NCBI GenBank assembly: GCA_900550705.1
Contig: URTG01000010.1
Coordinates: 1-20,247 of the forward strand
Direction of reading: 5' to 3'
Source: an uncultured Eubacteriales bacterium
GTDB lineage: Bacteria; Bacillota; Clostridia; Oscillospirales; Oscillospiraceae
DNA: 20,247 bases
Positions 1-7,140 of the stretch are shown in pieces (within the stretch, counting starts at the first letter, position 1; each line of letters begins with the position of its first letter). The translations under genes and the position numbers were made by a program. The notes under the pieces are model-generated. The model made no database searches. It was given only the letters and a program-made list of their open reading frames with translations, and was not told the DNA's origin.

Positions 1-8
1 ACCCAACA

Positions 9-53
9 AAAAAGTCGTGAAAATCCGACAAAGCTGGATTTTCACGACTTTTT
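9..53 (-). terminator. Strong bidirectional intrinsic terminator after spoIVA
   Basis: A perfect 18-bp inverted repeat: the left arm AAAAAGTCGTGAAAATCC (9-26) and the right arm at 36-53 flank a 9-nt loop (27-35). Read on the minus strand the hairpin ends in a run of T, and read on the plus strand it also ends in T, so it can stop transcription from both sides. It lies 64 bp beyond the spoIVA stop codon and closes the sporulation block. A gene converging from the left, outside the window, may share it. Confidence 0.9.
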
Positions 54-63
54 CTAACTTTTG

Positions 64-107
64 ACGGGGGCTGTTCTCTTGCAATTCGCATTTTGAGACA
101 ACCCCGT
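64..107 (-). other. Second hairpin in the spoIVA 3' region
   Basis: An imperfect hairpin between the spoIVA stop and the terminator. ACGGGG (64-69) pairs with CCCCGT (102-107), and TGTTCTC (72-78) pairs with GAGACA (95-100) with one bulged base; the loop is about 16 nt. It has no T-run on the minus strand, so it is not itself a standard terminator. It could protect the 3' end of the spoIVA mRNA or assist the hairpin at 9-53. No function is proven. Confidence 0.4.
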
Positions 108-116
108 GTGTTTGTC

Positions 117-1595
117 TTACAAAATAATGCAGATCAGTCCGCCGGACCCCTCGTTGATAATGCGCTGAAGGGTCTCCCGCAGCTTGGCCCGGGCATCCTC
201 CGGCATCCGCTTCAGCTTGGCGTTCAGGTCCTCGTTCACCAGCTCGTGAAGGGATTTGCCGAAGATGTTGGCCTCCCAGATCTTACTGGAATCCCCCTCA
301 TACTCCTGAAGCAGATAGTGGATCATGTCCTCGCTCTGCTTTTCGCCCCCCACAATGGGGGAAACTTCCGTCTCGATGTCCGCCCGGATCATGTGGATGG
401 AGGGCGCGCTGGCCCGGAGGCGGACCCCGTAGCGGCCGCCCTGGCGGGTAATCTCCGGCTCCTCCAGCACCAGGGACTCCACCGACGGGACCACGATGCC
501 GTAGCCCGTCTCCTCCACCTCCTTCAAGGCGTCGGCCACCCGGTCATAGGCGGCCTTCACCCCGGCCAGCTGGGTGAGCAGGGCCATCAGGTCCCCGTCG
601 TCCCCCACCTGGAAGCCGGACTGCTGGGAGACCGTCTCATAAAACAGGGCCCGGGGCAGCTCCAGCTCCGCCTCCAGGCGGCCCACCCCAAGGTCGATGG
701 CGGTGATTCTGCTGCCGCTGACCTCCTGGCAGTGGAAGCACTCCTCCACCGCCCGCCGGGCGTCCCGTATCCGTCGAAGCTCGGCGGAGCCCTCCCGCAC
801 CGCCTGGTACAGGTCCGTCTGAATGGGGTGGTCCTGGGGCAGGGCATCCACCCAGGCGGGCAGGAACAGGTCCATCTCCTTGATGGGGAACTCATAGAGC
901 ACACTGCGAAGCAGCTCGTCGATCTGGCCGCCGTCCAGCTCCAGGCAGTTCACTGCCAGACAGGTCACGTCGTACTGTCCCGCGATCTCCTCCCGCAGGG
1001 CCTGGGCCCGGCTCCCCTTGGGGTCTGCGGAGTTGAGCAGCACCAGAAAGGGCTTGCCCAGCTCCTTCAGCTCGGAGATGACCCGTTCCTCCGCTTCGAC
1101 GTAGTCCTCCCGGGGAATGTCGGTGATGGTCCCGTCGGTGGTGACCACGATGCCGATGGTGGAGTGCTCCGAGATCACCTTTCGGGTGCCGATCTCGGCG
1201 GCCTCTGCCATGGGAATTTCGTGGTCAAACCAGGGGGTGGTGACCATCCGCTCGGTCTCCCCCTCCAGCTGGCCCACTGCACCGGGGACCAGATAGCCCA
1301 CACAGTCGATGAGCCGGACCCGAAAGGCCGTGCCCCCGTCCACCGACAGGGTCACCGCCTCCTCGGGGACGAATTTTGGCTCCGCCGTCATAATGGTCCG
1401 GCCGGACCCGCTCTGGGGCAGCTCATCCCGGGCACGCTCCCGGCGGTAGACGTTGTCTATGCCGGGGATCACCTGGGTCTCCATAAATCGCTTGATGAAG
1501 GTGGATTTTCCCGTCCGGACGGGACCCACCACCCCGATGTAGATGTCCCCCTCCGTGCGGAGGGCAATGTCCTCATACAGCTTGCGTTCTTCCAC
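117..1595 (-). CDS. spoIVA: Stage IV sporulation protein A (spore coat morphogenetic ATPase)
   Basis: SpoIVA is a mother-cell ATPase that polymerises on the outer forespore membrane and forms the basal layer on which the coat assembles; it is also needed for cortex formation. The product is 492 aa, the length I recall for the Bacillus protein. Visible signatures are the P-loop GPVRTGKST (residues 24-32), the nearby IMTAEPKFVP segment, a Walker-B-like LIDCVGY, and the C-terminal tail GGLICIIL typical of the family. The start is GTG at 1593-1595. AAGGAGGAG overlaps the stop codon of the upstream sipL gene (12-bp gap), so the two are probably translated from one message. Expression is expected under sigma-E. 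The identification is secure from motifs, length and context. Confidence 0.97.
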   Translation of the reverse strand: MEERKLYEDIALRTEGDIYIGVVGPVRTGKSTFIKRFMETQVIPGIDNVYRRERARDELPQSGSGRTIMTAEPKFVPEEAVTLSVDGGTAFRVRLIDCVGYLVPGAVGQLEGETERMVTTPWFDHEIPMAEAAEIGTRKVISEHSTIGIVVTTDGTITDIPREDYVEAEERVISELKELGKPFLVLLNSADPKGSRAQALREEIAGQYDVTCLAVNCLELDGGQIDELLRSVLYEFPIKEMDLFLPAWVDALPQDHPIQTDLYQAVREGSAELRRIRDARRAVEECFHCQEVSGSRITAIDLGVGRLEAELELPRALFYETVSQQSGFQVGDDGDLMALLTQLAGVKAAYDRVADALKEVEETGYGIVVPSVESLVLEEPEITRQGGRYGVRLRASAPSIHMIRADIETEVSPIVGGEKQSEDMIHYLLQEYEGDSSKIWEANIFGKSLHELVNEDLNAKLKRMPEDARAKLRETLQRIINEGSGGLICIIL

Positions 1596-1607
1596 GTTCT
1601 CTCCTCC

Positions 1608-3134
1608 TTACCGCGCCCCGGGGATCAGCAGCATCCGGTGGGCCGGGGGCGTCTCCCCCTCCAGTCCGTTGGCCTGGGCGATCCGCTCGGTGGTGGTGCC
1701 GTATTGCTTGGCCAGGTCCCAGAGGCTCTCCCCCGTCTCCGCCCGCCGCAGCACCAGCGAGGGCCGCCGTCCCTCCTGCCCTCTGGCCTCCCCCAGGACG
1801 GCGGACTCCACAAAGGACACCTCGCCGCACTGCACCGCCAGACAACGGAATTCCAGGGAGAAGCGCAGCTCCATGCCCCCCGCCACCGGCGCTGCGAACA
1901 CCTCGCCGGGACAAAATACCCGGCAGCGCAGGGCGGCCCCCGCGGGCAGACCGTCCATGGGACAGGGCACGGGGATGGTCTTCGTCAGCGTCTGCACCTG
2001 CTCCTCCTCGTCCAGGCAGAGCACGGAGACGCAGGCCTGGGCGGACAGCGCCGTCCGGCCCTTCTCCTCGCCTTGGGTGACGCTGCCCAGGGCCACCCAG
2101 GCGGACACCACGCTGCGGATGGGGCGCTCCGTGTCGATGAGCTCCCGCACCGGCACAGTCCGGACAAAGGACTCGTTTCCCAGGCACAGGGGCTGGCTGG
2201 CAGTCCGCACCTCCATCTGACAGCGGGTGCTGTACACATCCCGCAGCAGGGTCACCGTCCGGCGGCAGCGCAGCTCTCCCTGGGCCACCAGCTCCACGGT
2301 AACGCGGAGGGTCCCGCCCTCCGGGTCCGGCTCCGTCTTCACGTCGGCCACCTGGATCAGGATGGGGTCACAGCCGCCGTCCTCCCCCTCCGGGGCCTCC
2401 ATCACCTGGGAGAAGGGCACCGCCTCCTGCTGTGCTGTCAGTCCCCCGGCGGCGTTTTGCAGCAGGCAGGATAACAACAGACTGCCCTTGAAGATGAGCT
2501 TGCTTCCAATGCGCTTGTGCTCGCTGCACAGTGCCTGGACCTGAAGGGCCAGACATTGCAGGCTCTCCCCCTGGGCGGCGGGCAGCCGCAGGTCGGTCTG
2601 GACGGAGAAGGGCTTTTCGCCCACCGCCGTCACGGGACAGCAGGAATACTGCTCCCGCCGCTGGCACAGACCCTCGCCGCAGCACTCCGCCGCGCCGCAG
2701 CAGACCCGGCGCTCCACCGGCTGCCAGGCCGTCAGCTCCACGGCCAGGTCGGCCCGGAGTAGGATTTTTCGGGGGTTCAGCGCCCGGGCCTCTGCGGTCT
2801 TCAACCGCACCCGGGCCAGCACCGCCCCCGCCTCCGTCAGTCCCGGGGCCTCCGCCTGGCAGGTAAAGGGCAGACTCACCTCCATCCGGCTCAGTCCCGG
2901 CCCGCCGCCCTCCGGCCGGTAGAGCACGGCGGCCCGCACCGTTCCGGTGACCACGGCCAGCCCCTCCTTCGCCTGTCGGCTGCCCAGCATGGCCTGACCG
3001 CAGACATCCGCGATGTGCAGGATGTCCGGGCAGGCATCGGGCACGATGCTCTCCAGCGTCTCCTCCTGGCAGAGGGTGAGGTCCGCCGCTAGTTCATAGC
3101 AGCGCAGCGTTTCACGTTCAAATTCCAGCTCCAT
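1608..3134 (-). CDS. sipL: SPOCS (DUF3794) and LysM domain protein, SipL family
   Basis: This is a 508-aa protein of the SPOCS/DUF3794 class ending in a LysM domain (about residues 458-505: LRRAETGESLWDLAKQYGTT and following). That architecture matches Clostridioides difficile SipL, whose LysM domain binds SpoIVA and is needed for the coat to encase the forespore. The N-terminus (LESIVPDACPDILHI, residues 27-41) and the later all-beta segments, with recurring PVR/VPCP-type strands, are typical SPOCS repeats. I chose the ATG at 3132-3134 because AAGGGAG stands 8 nt upstream and family-like sequence begins there; the open frame continues further upstream through a terminator hairpin and is not coding there. 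Oddity: a cysteine-rich stretch at residues 145-166 (seven Cys, including three CC pairs). It lies directly upstream of spoIVA, which supports the functional call. A plain DUF3794 coat paralogue is the alternative. Confidence 0.88.
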   Translation of the reverse strand: MELEFERETLRCYELAADLTLCQEETLESIVPDACPDILHIADVCGQAMLGSRQAKEGLAVVTGTVRAAVLYRPEGGGPGLSRMEVSLPFTCQAEAPGLTEAGAVLARVRLKTAEARALNPRKILLRADLAVELTAWQPVERRVCCGAAECCGEGLCQRREQYSCCPVTAVGEKPFSVQTDLRLPAAQGESLQCLALQVQALCSEHKRIGSKLIFKGSLLLSCLLQNAAGGLTAQQEAVPFSQVMEAPEGEDGGCDPILIQVADVKTEPDPEGGTLRVTVELVAQGELRCRRTVTLLRDVYSTRCQMEVRTASQPLCLGNESFVRTVPVRELIDTERPIRSVVSAWVALGSVTQGEEKGRTALSAQACVSVLCLDEEEQVQTLTKTIPVPCPMDGLPAGAALRCRVFCPGEVFAAPVAGGMELRFSLEFRCLAVQCGEVSFVESAVLGEARGQEGRRPSLVLRRAETGESLWDLAKQYGTTTERIAQANGLEGETPPAHRMLLIPGAR

Positions 3135-3189
3135 TCGGTTCGCTCCCTTATGTTCATGTGGGGCCTGGCCTCTGGCCACGCTTCGGAGG

Positions 3190-3218
3190 ATTCTATGCGC
3201 GGGAGCGGGACGGTATGT
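3190..3218 (-). promoter_or_regulatory. Candidate sigma-E-type promoter for sipL-spoIVA
   Basis: On the minus strand, ACATACC (3218-3212) is followed after exactly 14 nt by CATAGAAT (3197-3190). The sigma-E consensus, as I recall it from Bacillus, is kmATATT, 14 nt, CATACAAT: the -10 box matches at 7 of 8 positions, the -35 box at 4 of 7. The predicted start site lies about 50 nt before the sipL ATG, downstream of the spoVM terminator. Placement by consensus only. Confidence 0.55.
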
Positions 3219-3228
3219 CCGCCGCAGA

Positions 3229-3264
3229 AAAAATGTCGCCGGACACATACCCGGCGACATTTTT
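3229..3264 (-). terminator. Intrinsic terminator after spoVM
   Basis: A perfect 14-bp stem: AAAAATGTCGCCGG... type arms with core ATGTCGCCGG (3233-3242) pairing with CCGGCGACAT (3251-3260), extended by four A-T pairs on the outside; the loop is 8 nt. On the minus strand it ends in six T residues. It begins 3 bp after the spoVM stop codon and stands upstream of the sipL promoter candidate, so spoVM and sipL are probably separate transcription units. It may also work in the opposite direction. Confidence 0.88.
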
Positions 3265-3267
3265 ATG

Positions 3268-3339
3268 TCATTTCAGACCGAACAGTCTACGCAGCAGCCC
3301 GCGCAAACACCGGGGCGAACGAACGACCACGATGCCCAT
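3268..3339 (-). CDS. spoVM: Stage V sporulation protein M, 23-aa membrane-curvature peptide
   Basis: A 23-codon gene (ATG at 3337-3339, TGA at 3268-3270) preceded by AAAGGGGGAG with a 5-nt spacer and followed at once by a terminator. The peptide starts MGIVVVRSPRCLRGLLRR and ends in FGLK. Aligned without gaps to Bacillus SpoVM (26 aa), it shares M1, P9, L12, G14, R17 and G21, including the proline at position 9 known to be important there. The rest keeps the pattern of a short hydrophobic N-terminus followed by a basic amphipathic helix; clostridial SpoVM proteins, as I recall, begin in a similar K/G-IVVVKSP way. SpoVM recognises the convex outer forespore membrane and anchors SpoIVA. Context agrees: in Bacillus spoVM follows prpC-prkC-rsgA-rpe-thiN, and here it follows phosphatase, kinase and rsgA, with sipL and spoIVA next. 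Confidence 0.9.
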   Translation of the reverse strand: MGIVVVRSPRCLRGLLRRLFGLK

Positions 3340-3372
3340 TTCTGCTCCCCCTTTCCTGGCTCCGTTTGCTCC

Positions 3373-3401
3373 AGTCTATGCGGCGGGGCTGGAATTGTTT
3401 C
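3373..3401 (-). promoter_or_regulatory. Weak candidate sigma-E-type promoter for spoVM
   Basis: Minus-strand CATAGACT (3380-3373) resembles the sigma-E -10 box CATACAAT (6 of 8) and nearly repeats the CATAGAAT found before sipL. With a 14-nt spacer the -35 position reads GAAACAA (3401-3395), a poor match. The start site would lie about 25-30 nt before the spoVM ATG, just after the rsgA terminator. The position is sensible but the -35 is weak. Confidence 0.35.
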
Positions 3402-3411
3402 GAGCATACAG

Positions 3412-3456
3412 AAAAGCCGCAGAGCGCGGTCCAACCCGGACGCACACTCTGCGGCT
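3412..3456 (-). terminator. Intrinsic terminator after rsgA
   Basis: A perfect 10-bp GC-rich stem: AGCCGCAGAG (3415-3424) pairs with CTCTGCGGCT (3447-3456), with a 22-nt loop that has internal pairing potential. On the minus strand it is followed by TTTTC. It begins 7 bp after the rsgA stop codon and ends the long housekeeping operon. A T-rich stretch on the other side (3461-3468) would allow function in both directions, but no plus-strand gene is seen. Confidence 0.85.
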
Positions 3457-3463
3457 CTGATTT

Positions 3464-4363
3464 TTATTTCTGGCCCTTATTCCGCTGCCAATCCGGGATG
3501 GCCTTGGCCTGCTCATAGAGGCGGACATAGCTCTGGTGGCGGGTGGGCTGGAGCTTGCCCTGGTGCAGAGCCTCCAACACGGCGCAGCCCTGCTCCTTCA
3601 CATGGGCACAGTCCTGAAAACGGCACCGGTCCAGATAGGGCGCGAACTCCCGGAAGCAGTGCTGCAGGTCCTCCTTCCGCATAAGCTCCATGCGGTCCAC
3701 GTCGAAGGACGAGAACCCCGGCGTGTCGGCCACCAGCGCCCCGAAGGACAGCCGGAACAGCTCCACATGGCGGGTGGTGTGGCGGCCCCGGCCCAGCTTT
3801 TCGCTGACATCGCCGGTGGGGATGCTCACCCCCGGGTCCAGGGCGTTCAGAATACTGGATTTCCCTACGCCGGAGTTCCCTGTAAAGGCAGAAACCTTGT
3901 CTCGAATCAGCTCCCGCAGTGCGCCGATCCCCTCGCCGGTCTCGGCGCTGACCCGCAGGGTGGGAAAGCCCGCCGCCTCGTAGATCGCCGCCAGCTCATC
4001 CCCGGCCACTAAATCGCACTTGTTCACGCAGATGACGCTCTGGCAGTCCCGGCTCTCCGCGATGGCGGCTACCCGGTCGATGAGAAAGGGCTCCGTCACC
4101 GGCGTGGCCTGGGAGGCGATTATGACCAGCTGGTCGATGTTGGCCACCGCCGGCCGGTAAAACTGGTTTTTCCGGGGCAGGATTTCATCCAGCGCGCCGG
4201 AGCCATCCCCCAGGGGGGTGAACCGGACCCGGTCCCCCACCAGAGGGGTCTGCTTCTCGTGGCGCAGCTTGCCCCGGCCCCGGCAGGCTGTCAGTGTGCC
4301 CGTGCCGTCATCCACATAGTAGAAGCCGCTGAGGGCCTTCATAATCGTGCCTGTGGCTGTCAT
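3464..4363 (-). CDS. rsgA: Ribosome small-subunit-dependent GTPase A
   Basis: RsgA (YjeQ, CpgA in Bacillus) is a circularly permuted GTPase that binds the 30S subunit late in assembly and checks the decoding centre. In 299 aa the order is an N-terminal OB-fold (about 1-65), then G4 NKCD (114-117), G1 P-loop GNSGVGKSS (162-170), the RGRHTTR switch (192-198), G3 DTPG (213-216), and a C-terminal zinc knuckle (C247, C252, H254, C260). The G4-G1-G3 order is the family hallmark. Its ATG overlaps the TGA of the kinase gene in ATGA, indicating translational coupling. In Bacillus the PrkC kinase phosphorylates this GTPase, so the pairing is functionally sensible. It is the last gene before a terminator; rpe and thiN, which follow in Bacillus, are absent. 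Confidence 0.97.
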   Translation of the reverse strand: MTATGTIMKALSGFYYVDDGTGTLTACRGRGKLRHEKQTPLVGDRVRFTPLGDGSGALDEILPRKNQFYRPAVANIDQLVIIASQATPVTEPFLIDRVAAIAESRDCQSVICVNKCDLVAGDELAAIYEAAGFPTLRVSAETGEGIGALRELIRDKVSAFTGNSGVGKSSILNALDPGVSIPTGDVSEKLGRGRHTTRHVELFRLSFGALVADTPGFSSFDVDRMELMRKEDLQHCFREFAPYLDRCRFQDCAHVKEQGCAVLEALHQGKLQPTRHQSYVRLYEQAKAIPDWQRNKGQK

Positions 4364-6354
4364 TCAGAGAAATTCACCTCACAGGTCCCGCTCTGCGTAC
4401 CATTCCAATAATAGGTCAGCGTCTTGGTGGTGCCCTCCGTTCCGGTGACCTGGACCGAGACCGACATCTCCATGGCGGTGTCGTAGCTGTGCTGAAGGAT
4501 GGTCTTGCCGTCCATGGTCACTGTCAGCTCCACGGTGTCGCCGGTGTCGGGCAGGGGGATGTCCACCGTCTTGGTGATCTGCTTGTCCGTCGTGCTGGAC
4601 GGGTCGGGTCCCATGCTGATCTGAAGGTTGACCTTGGTGCCCTCCTCTACCTGGGTGGTGGCGGTGGGGTACTGGCCGGCCACCTTGCCGGCCTCCACCG
4701 TGTCGCTGTACACCTTATCCACCGAGCCGACGGCCAGGTTCATCATGGTGATGTCGCTCTTGGCCTGGGCCTCGGTGCGGTCCAGCAGACTGGGCATGGT
4801 GAGGGTCTTGCTCTTGGGACCCTTGCTGATGACCATGTGGACCGTGGCGTTCTTGCTCACCTGCGTGTCCTTCAGCGGGGTGAAGGAAATCACATGGTCG
4901 GCGGCCACCGTGTCGTCATAGTCGTAATCCGGGGTATCATAGCTCAGGCCAAGCTCCTGCAAGGCGTCGAAGGCTTCCCGGTAGTCCATGTCGTACAGGT
5001 CGATCATGGTGACCGTGTCCGACCCGCCGCTGACGGTGACCACGATCTCGGTCTTGGGGTCGGTGACCTTGCTGCCCGCTGCGGGCTTCTGGCTGATGAT
5101 GGTGCCCTCCTCCGCATCGTCCGGCACAGTGTCGCCCAAGGTGACGGTGAAGGTCCCCAGCAGGTCCCGGTCGTCCTGGACGCTGGCGTAGGTCTCGCCG
5201 GTCAGCTTAGGCACCTCGAAGGTCTCCGCCGGGGCAAACAGGTCGGAAAACAGAACGCGGTACAGGAAGTAGACCACGCCGGCCAGGAACAGCAGCACGG
5301 CGGCCACCGCCGCCGCAACGGGCCAGATGGGGCCGCGCCCCTGCGGCTCGTCCGGCTCCTCCTCCACCCTGCGGTGGCTACGCTGGCTCCGGCGCTCTAC
5401 ATAGCTGTCGCTCTCGCGGATGCGCTCCCGGCTGTGGGTGGGGACGGTGTGGATCTGGGTCCGGTCCACGTCCAGCTCCTCCTCCGGAACGAACTCGTTG
5501 ACGTGGTAGTCAAAGTTAATGCTGGGATTTTTGCGGAACTCCTCCAGATCGGCCAGCATGGCGTCGGCGGAGGGGTAGCGGTCGTCCGGATTGGGGGCCA
5601 TGGCCTTCATGGTGATGGCCTCCAGCGCCTCGGGGATGGTGGGGTCGATCTCCCGGGGGGAGAGCGGGATGGAGTTGATGTGCTGAATGGCCACCGACAC
5701 CGGGGTATCCCCCTCGAAGGGCAGGCGGCCGGTGATCATCTCATACAGCACCACACCGGCGGAGTACAGGTCCGACCGGGCATCGATGTGGCTGCCCCGG
5801 GCCTGCTCCGGGGAGATATAGTGGACGGAGCCCAGGGCCTCCTGGGTCAGCGTGCTGTGTCCGCCGGACACCACCCGGGCGATGCCGAAGTCGGCCACCT
5901 TCACGCTGCCGTCCCGCAGGACCATCACATTGTGGGGCTTGATGTCCCGGTGAATGATCCCCCGGCTGTGGGCGTGGCCCAGGGCCTTGGTGATCTGGGT
6001 GATGAAGTGCAGCGCCTCACGCCAGTTCAGCTTGTTCCCCTTTTTCTGCATATACTGCTTCAGGGTAATGCCATCGATCAGCTCCATGACGATGTATTCC
6101 AGCTCCGAGGAGCGGCTCACGTCATACACGGCCACGATGTTCGGGTGGGACAGCATAGCGACCGCCTGGGCCTCATCGTGGAAGCGGCGGCGGAACTCCG
6201 TATCCTGCGCCAGGTCCTCCCGCAGGATCTTGATGGCCACCAGGCGGTTCAGCCGGTGACACCGCGCCTTATACACCTTCGCCATGCCGCCGACCCCGAC
6301 GAGCTCAAGGATTTCATATCGATTGTCGAGTAATTTACCAATATAGGAGTCCAC
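4360..6354 (-). CDS. prkC: PASTA-domain Ser/Thr protein kinase (PrkC/Stk1 type)
   Basis: A single-pass membrane Hanks-type kinase of 664 aa that senses cell-wall fragments or lipid II through external PASTA domains. Kinase domain about residues 13-275: glycine loop GVGGM (20-24), catalytic K42, HRDIKP with D137, N142, DFG (155-157), activation loop STLTQEALGS (167-176) and SPEQ. A basic juxtamembrane region leads to one transmembrane helix (about 343-368). Three PASTA repeats follow (about 378-445, 446-514, 515-583), then a beta-rich C-terminal segment of about 80 aa that is not a PASTA repeat. The start is GTG (6352-6354) with AAGGAGGAG upstream. It lies between its likely cognate phosphatase and the substrate candidate rsgA. 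The symbol follows Bacillus usage. Confidence 0.96.
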   Translation of the reverse strand: MDSYIGKLLDNRYEILELVGVGGMAKVYKARCHRLNRLVAIKILREDLAQDTEFRRRFHDEAQAVAMLSHPNIVAVYDVSRSSELEYIVMELIDGITLKQYMQKKGNKLNWREALHFITQITKALGHAHSRGIIHRDIKPHNVMVLRDGSVKVADFGIARVVSGGHSTLTQEALGSVHYISPEQARGSHIDARSDLYSAGVVLYEMITGRLPFEGDTPVSVAIQHINSIPLSPREIDPTIPEALEAITMKAMAPNPDDRYPSADAMLADLEEFRKNPSINFDYHVNEFVPEEELDVDRTQIHTVPTHSRERIRESDSYVERRSQRSHRRVEEEPDEPQGRGPIWPVAAAVAAVLLFLAGVVYFLYRVLFSDLFAPAETFEVPKLTGETYASVQDDRDLLGTFTVTLGDTVPDDAEEGTIISQKPAAGSKVTDPKTEIVVTVSGGSDTVTMIDLYDMDYREAFDALQELGLSYDTPDYDYDDTVAADHVISFTPLKDTQVSKNATVHMVISKGPKSKTLTMPSLLDRTEAQAKSDITMMNLAVGSVDKVYSDTVEAGKVAGQYPTATTQVEEGTKVNLQISMGPDPSSTTDKQITKTVDIPLPDTGDTVELTVTMDGKTILQHSYDTAMEMSVSVQVTGTEGTTKTLTYYWNGTQSGTCEVNFSE

Positions 6355-6390
6355 GGTAAATCTCCTCCTTATCTGTCAGCGTCATGTAGA

Positions 6391-7107
6391 TCATCGGCGG
6401 ATCAGAACCGCCGTCACGTTGTCGGGAGCGCCCCGGTCCAGGGCCACGTTCAGCAGCCGCTGGCAGCAGTCCTCCGCGTCCCCGCCGTGGATCACCTCGT
6501 AGAGCATCTCCTGCTCCGTGACCACGTTGCTCAGACCGTCGCTGCACAGCAGCAGATAGTCCCCCTCCGCCATGGGCTGGCGGAAGCAGTCGGCCCGCAG
6601 CTCCGGCTCAGCGCCCAGGGCCCGGGTGATGAGATTCTTGTGGGGGTGGACCCGGGCCTGATCCCGGGTCAGCTCACCCCGCTCTACCAGATCCTCCACC
6701 AGGGAGTGGTCCCGGGTGACCAGCAAGATCCCCTCGTCGTTGATGTGGTAGGCGCGGCTGTCGCCCTCGTTCAGGAACACCGCCTCGCTGTCATCCGCCA
6801 GGACGGATACCAGGGTGGTCCCCATGCCGGTACACTCCTCGTCGTGGAGGGACCGGCGGAAAATTTCCCGGTTGGCCACCCCGGCGGCGGCGCGCATTCG
6901 CTCCTCCGCGCTTCCCTGGTCTGCGGCTTGGAACTGCTCCATAAACAGCGACACGGCCATGGTGCTGGCCACGTTGCCCGCCCGGGCGCCGCCCATTCCG
7001 TCGCACACCAGCGCGATCACCCGTCCGTCGGGCAGCGTCTCCGCCGCGAAGGCGTCTTGATTCTGCTGACGCACCGAGCCGCGGTGCGTGATTCCCCATA
7101 CTTGCAT
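6391..7107 (-). CDS. prpC: PP2C-family Ser/Thr protein phosphatase (PrpC/Stp)
   Basis: A soluble, metal-dependent phosphatase of 238 aa that reverses phosphorylation by the neighbouring PASTA kinase. Motifs in order: the N-terminal RxxNQD element (R13, N16-D18), CDGMGG (35-40) with the metal ligands D36 and G37, GMGTTLV (94-100), GDSRAY (115-120), the RDHSLV segment (132-137), CSDGLS (188-193) with D190, and the closing GAPDNVT (226-232) with D229. All expected metal-binding aspartates are present. The ATG is at 7105-7107 with an AGAGAGG-type ribosome binding site. It is 33 bp after rlmN and 36 bp before the kinase, the Bacillus order. Confidence 0.96.
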   Translation of the reverse strand: MQVWGITHRGSVRQQNQDAFAAETLPDGRVIALVCDGMGGARAGNVASTMAVSLFMEQFQAADQGSAEERMRAAAGVANREIFRRSLHDEECTGMGTTLVSVLADDSEAVFLNEGDSRAYHINDEGILLVTRDHSLVEDLVERGELTRDQARVHPHKNLITRALGAEPELRADCFRQPMAEGDYLLLCSDGLSNVVTEQEMLYEVIHGGDAEDCCQRLLNVALDRGAPDNVTAVLIRR

Positions 7108-7140
7108 GGACGTTCATCCTCTCTTTGCCGGTTCCCGGCG

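Noticed and set aside
93..2474. A 793-codon open frame on the plus strand opposite spoIVA and sipL
   Set aside because: Composition is rich in His, Gly, Leu, Gln and Pro, as expected from the complement of GC-rich coding sequence. It lacks any family motif and lies opposite two well-identified genes.
3150..3518. Plus-strand open frames across the rsgA-sipL gap
   Set aside because: They pass through both terminator hairpins, have no ribosome binding site or family pattern, and the minus-strand spoVM explains the region better.
4489..6333. A 614-codon plus-strand open frame opposite the PASTA kinase
   Set aside because: Antisense shadow of a clear kinase gene, with the same His/Gly/Val-rich composition and no recognisable domain.
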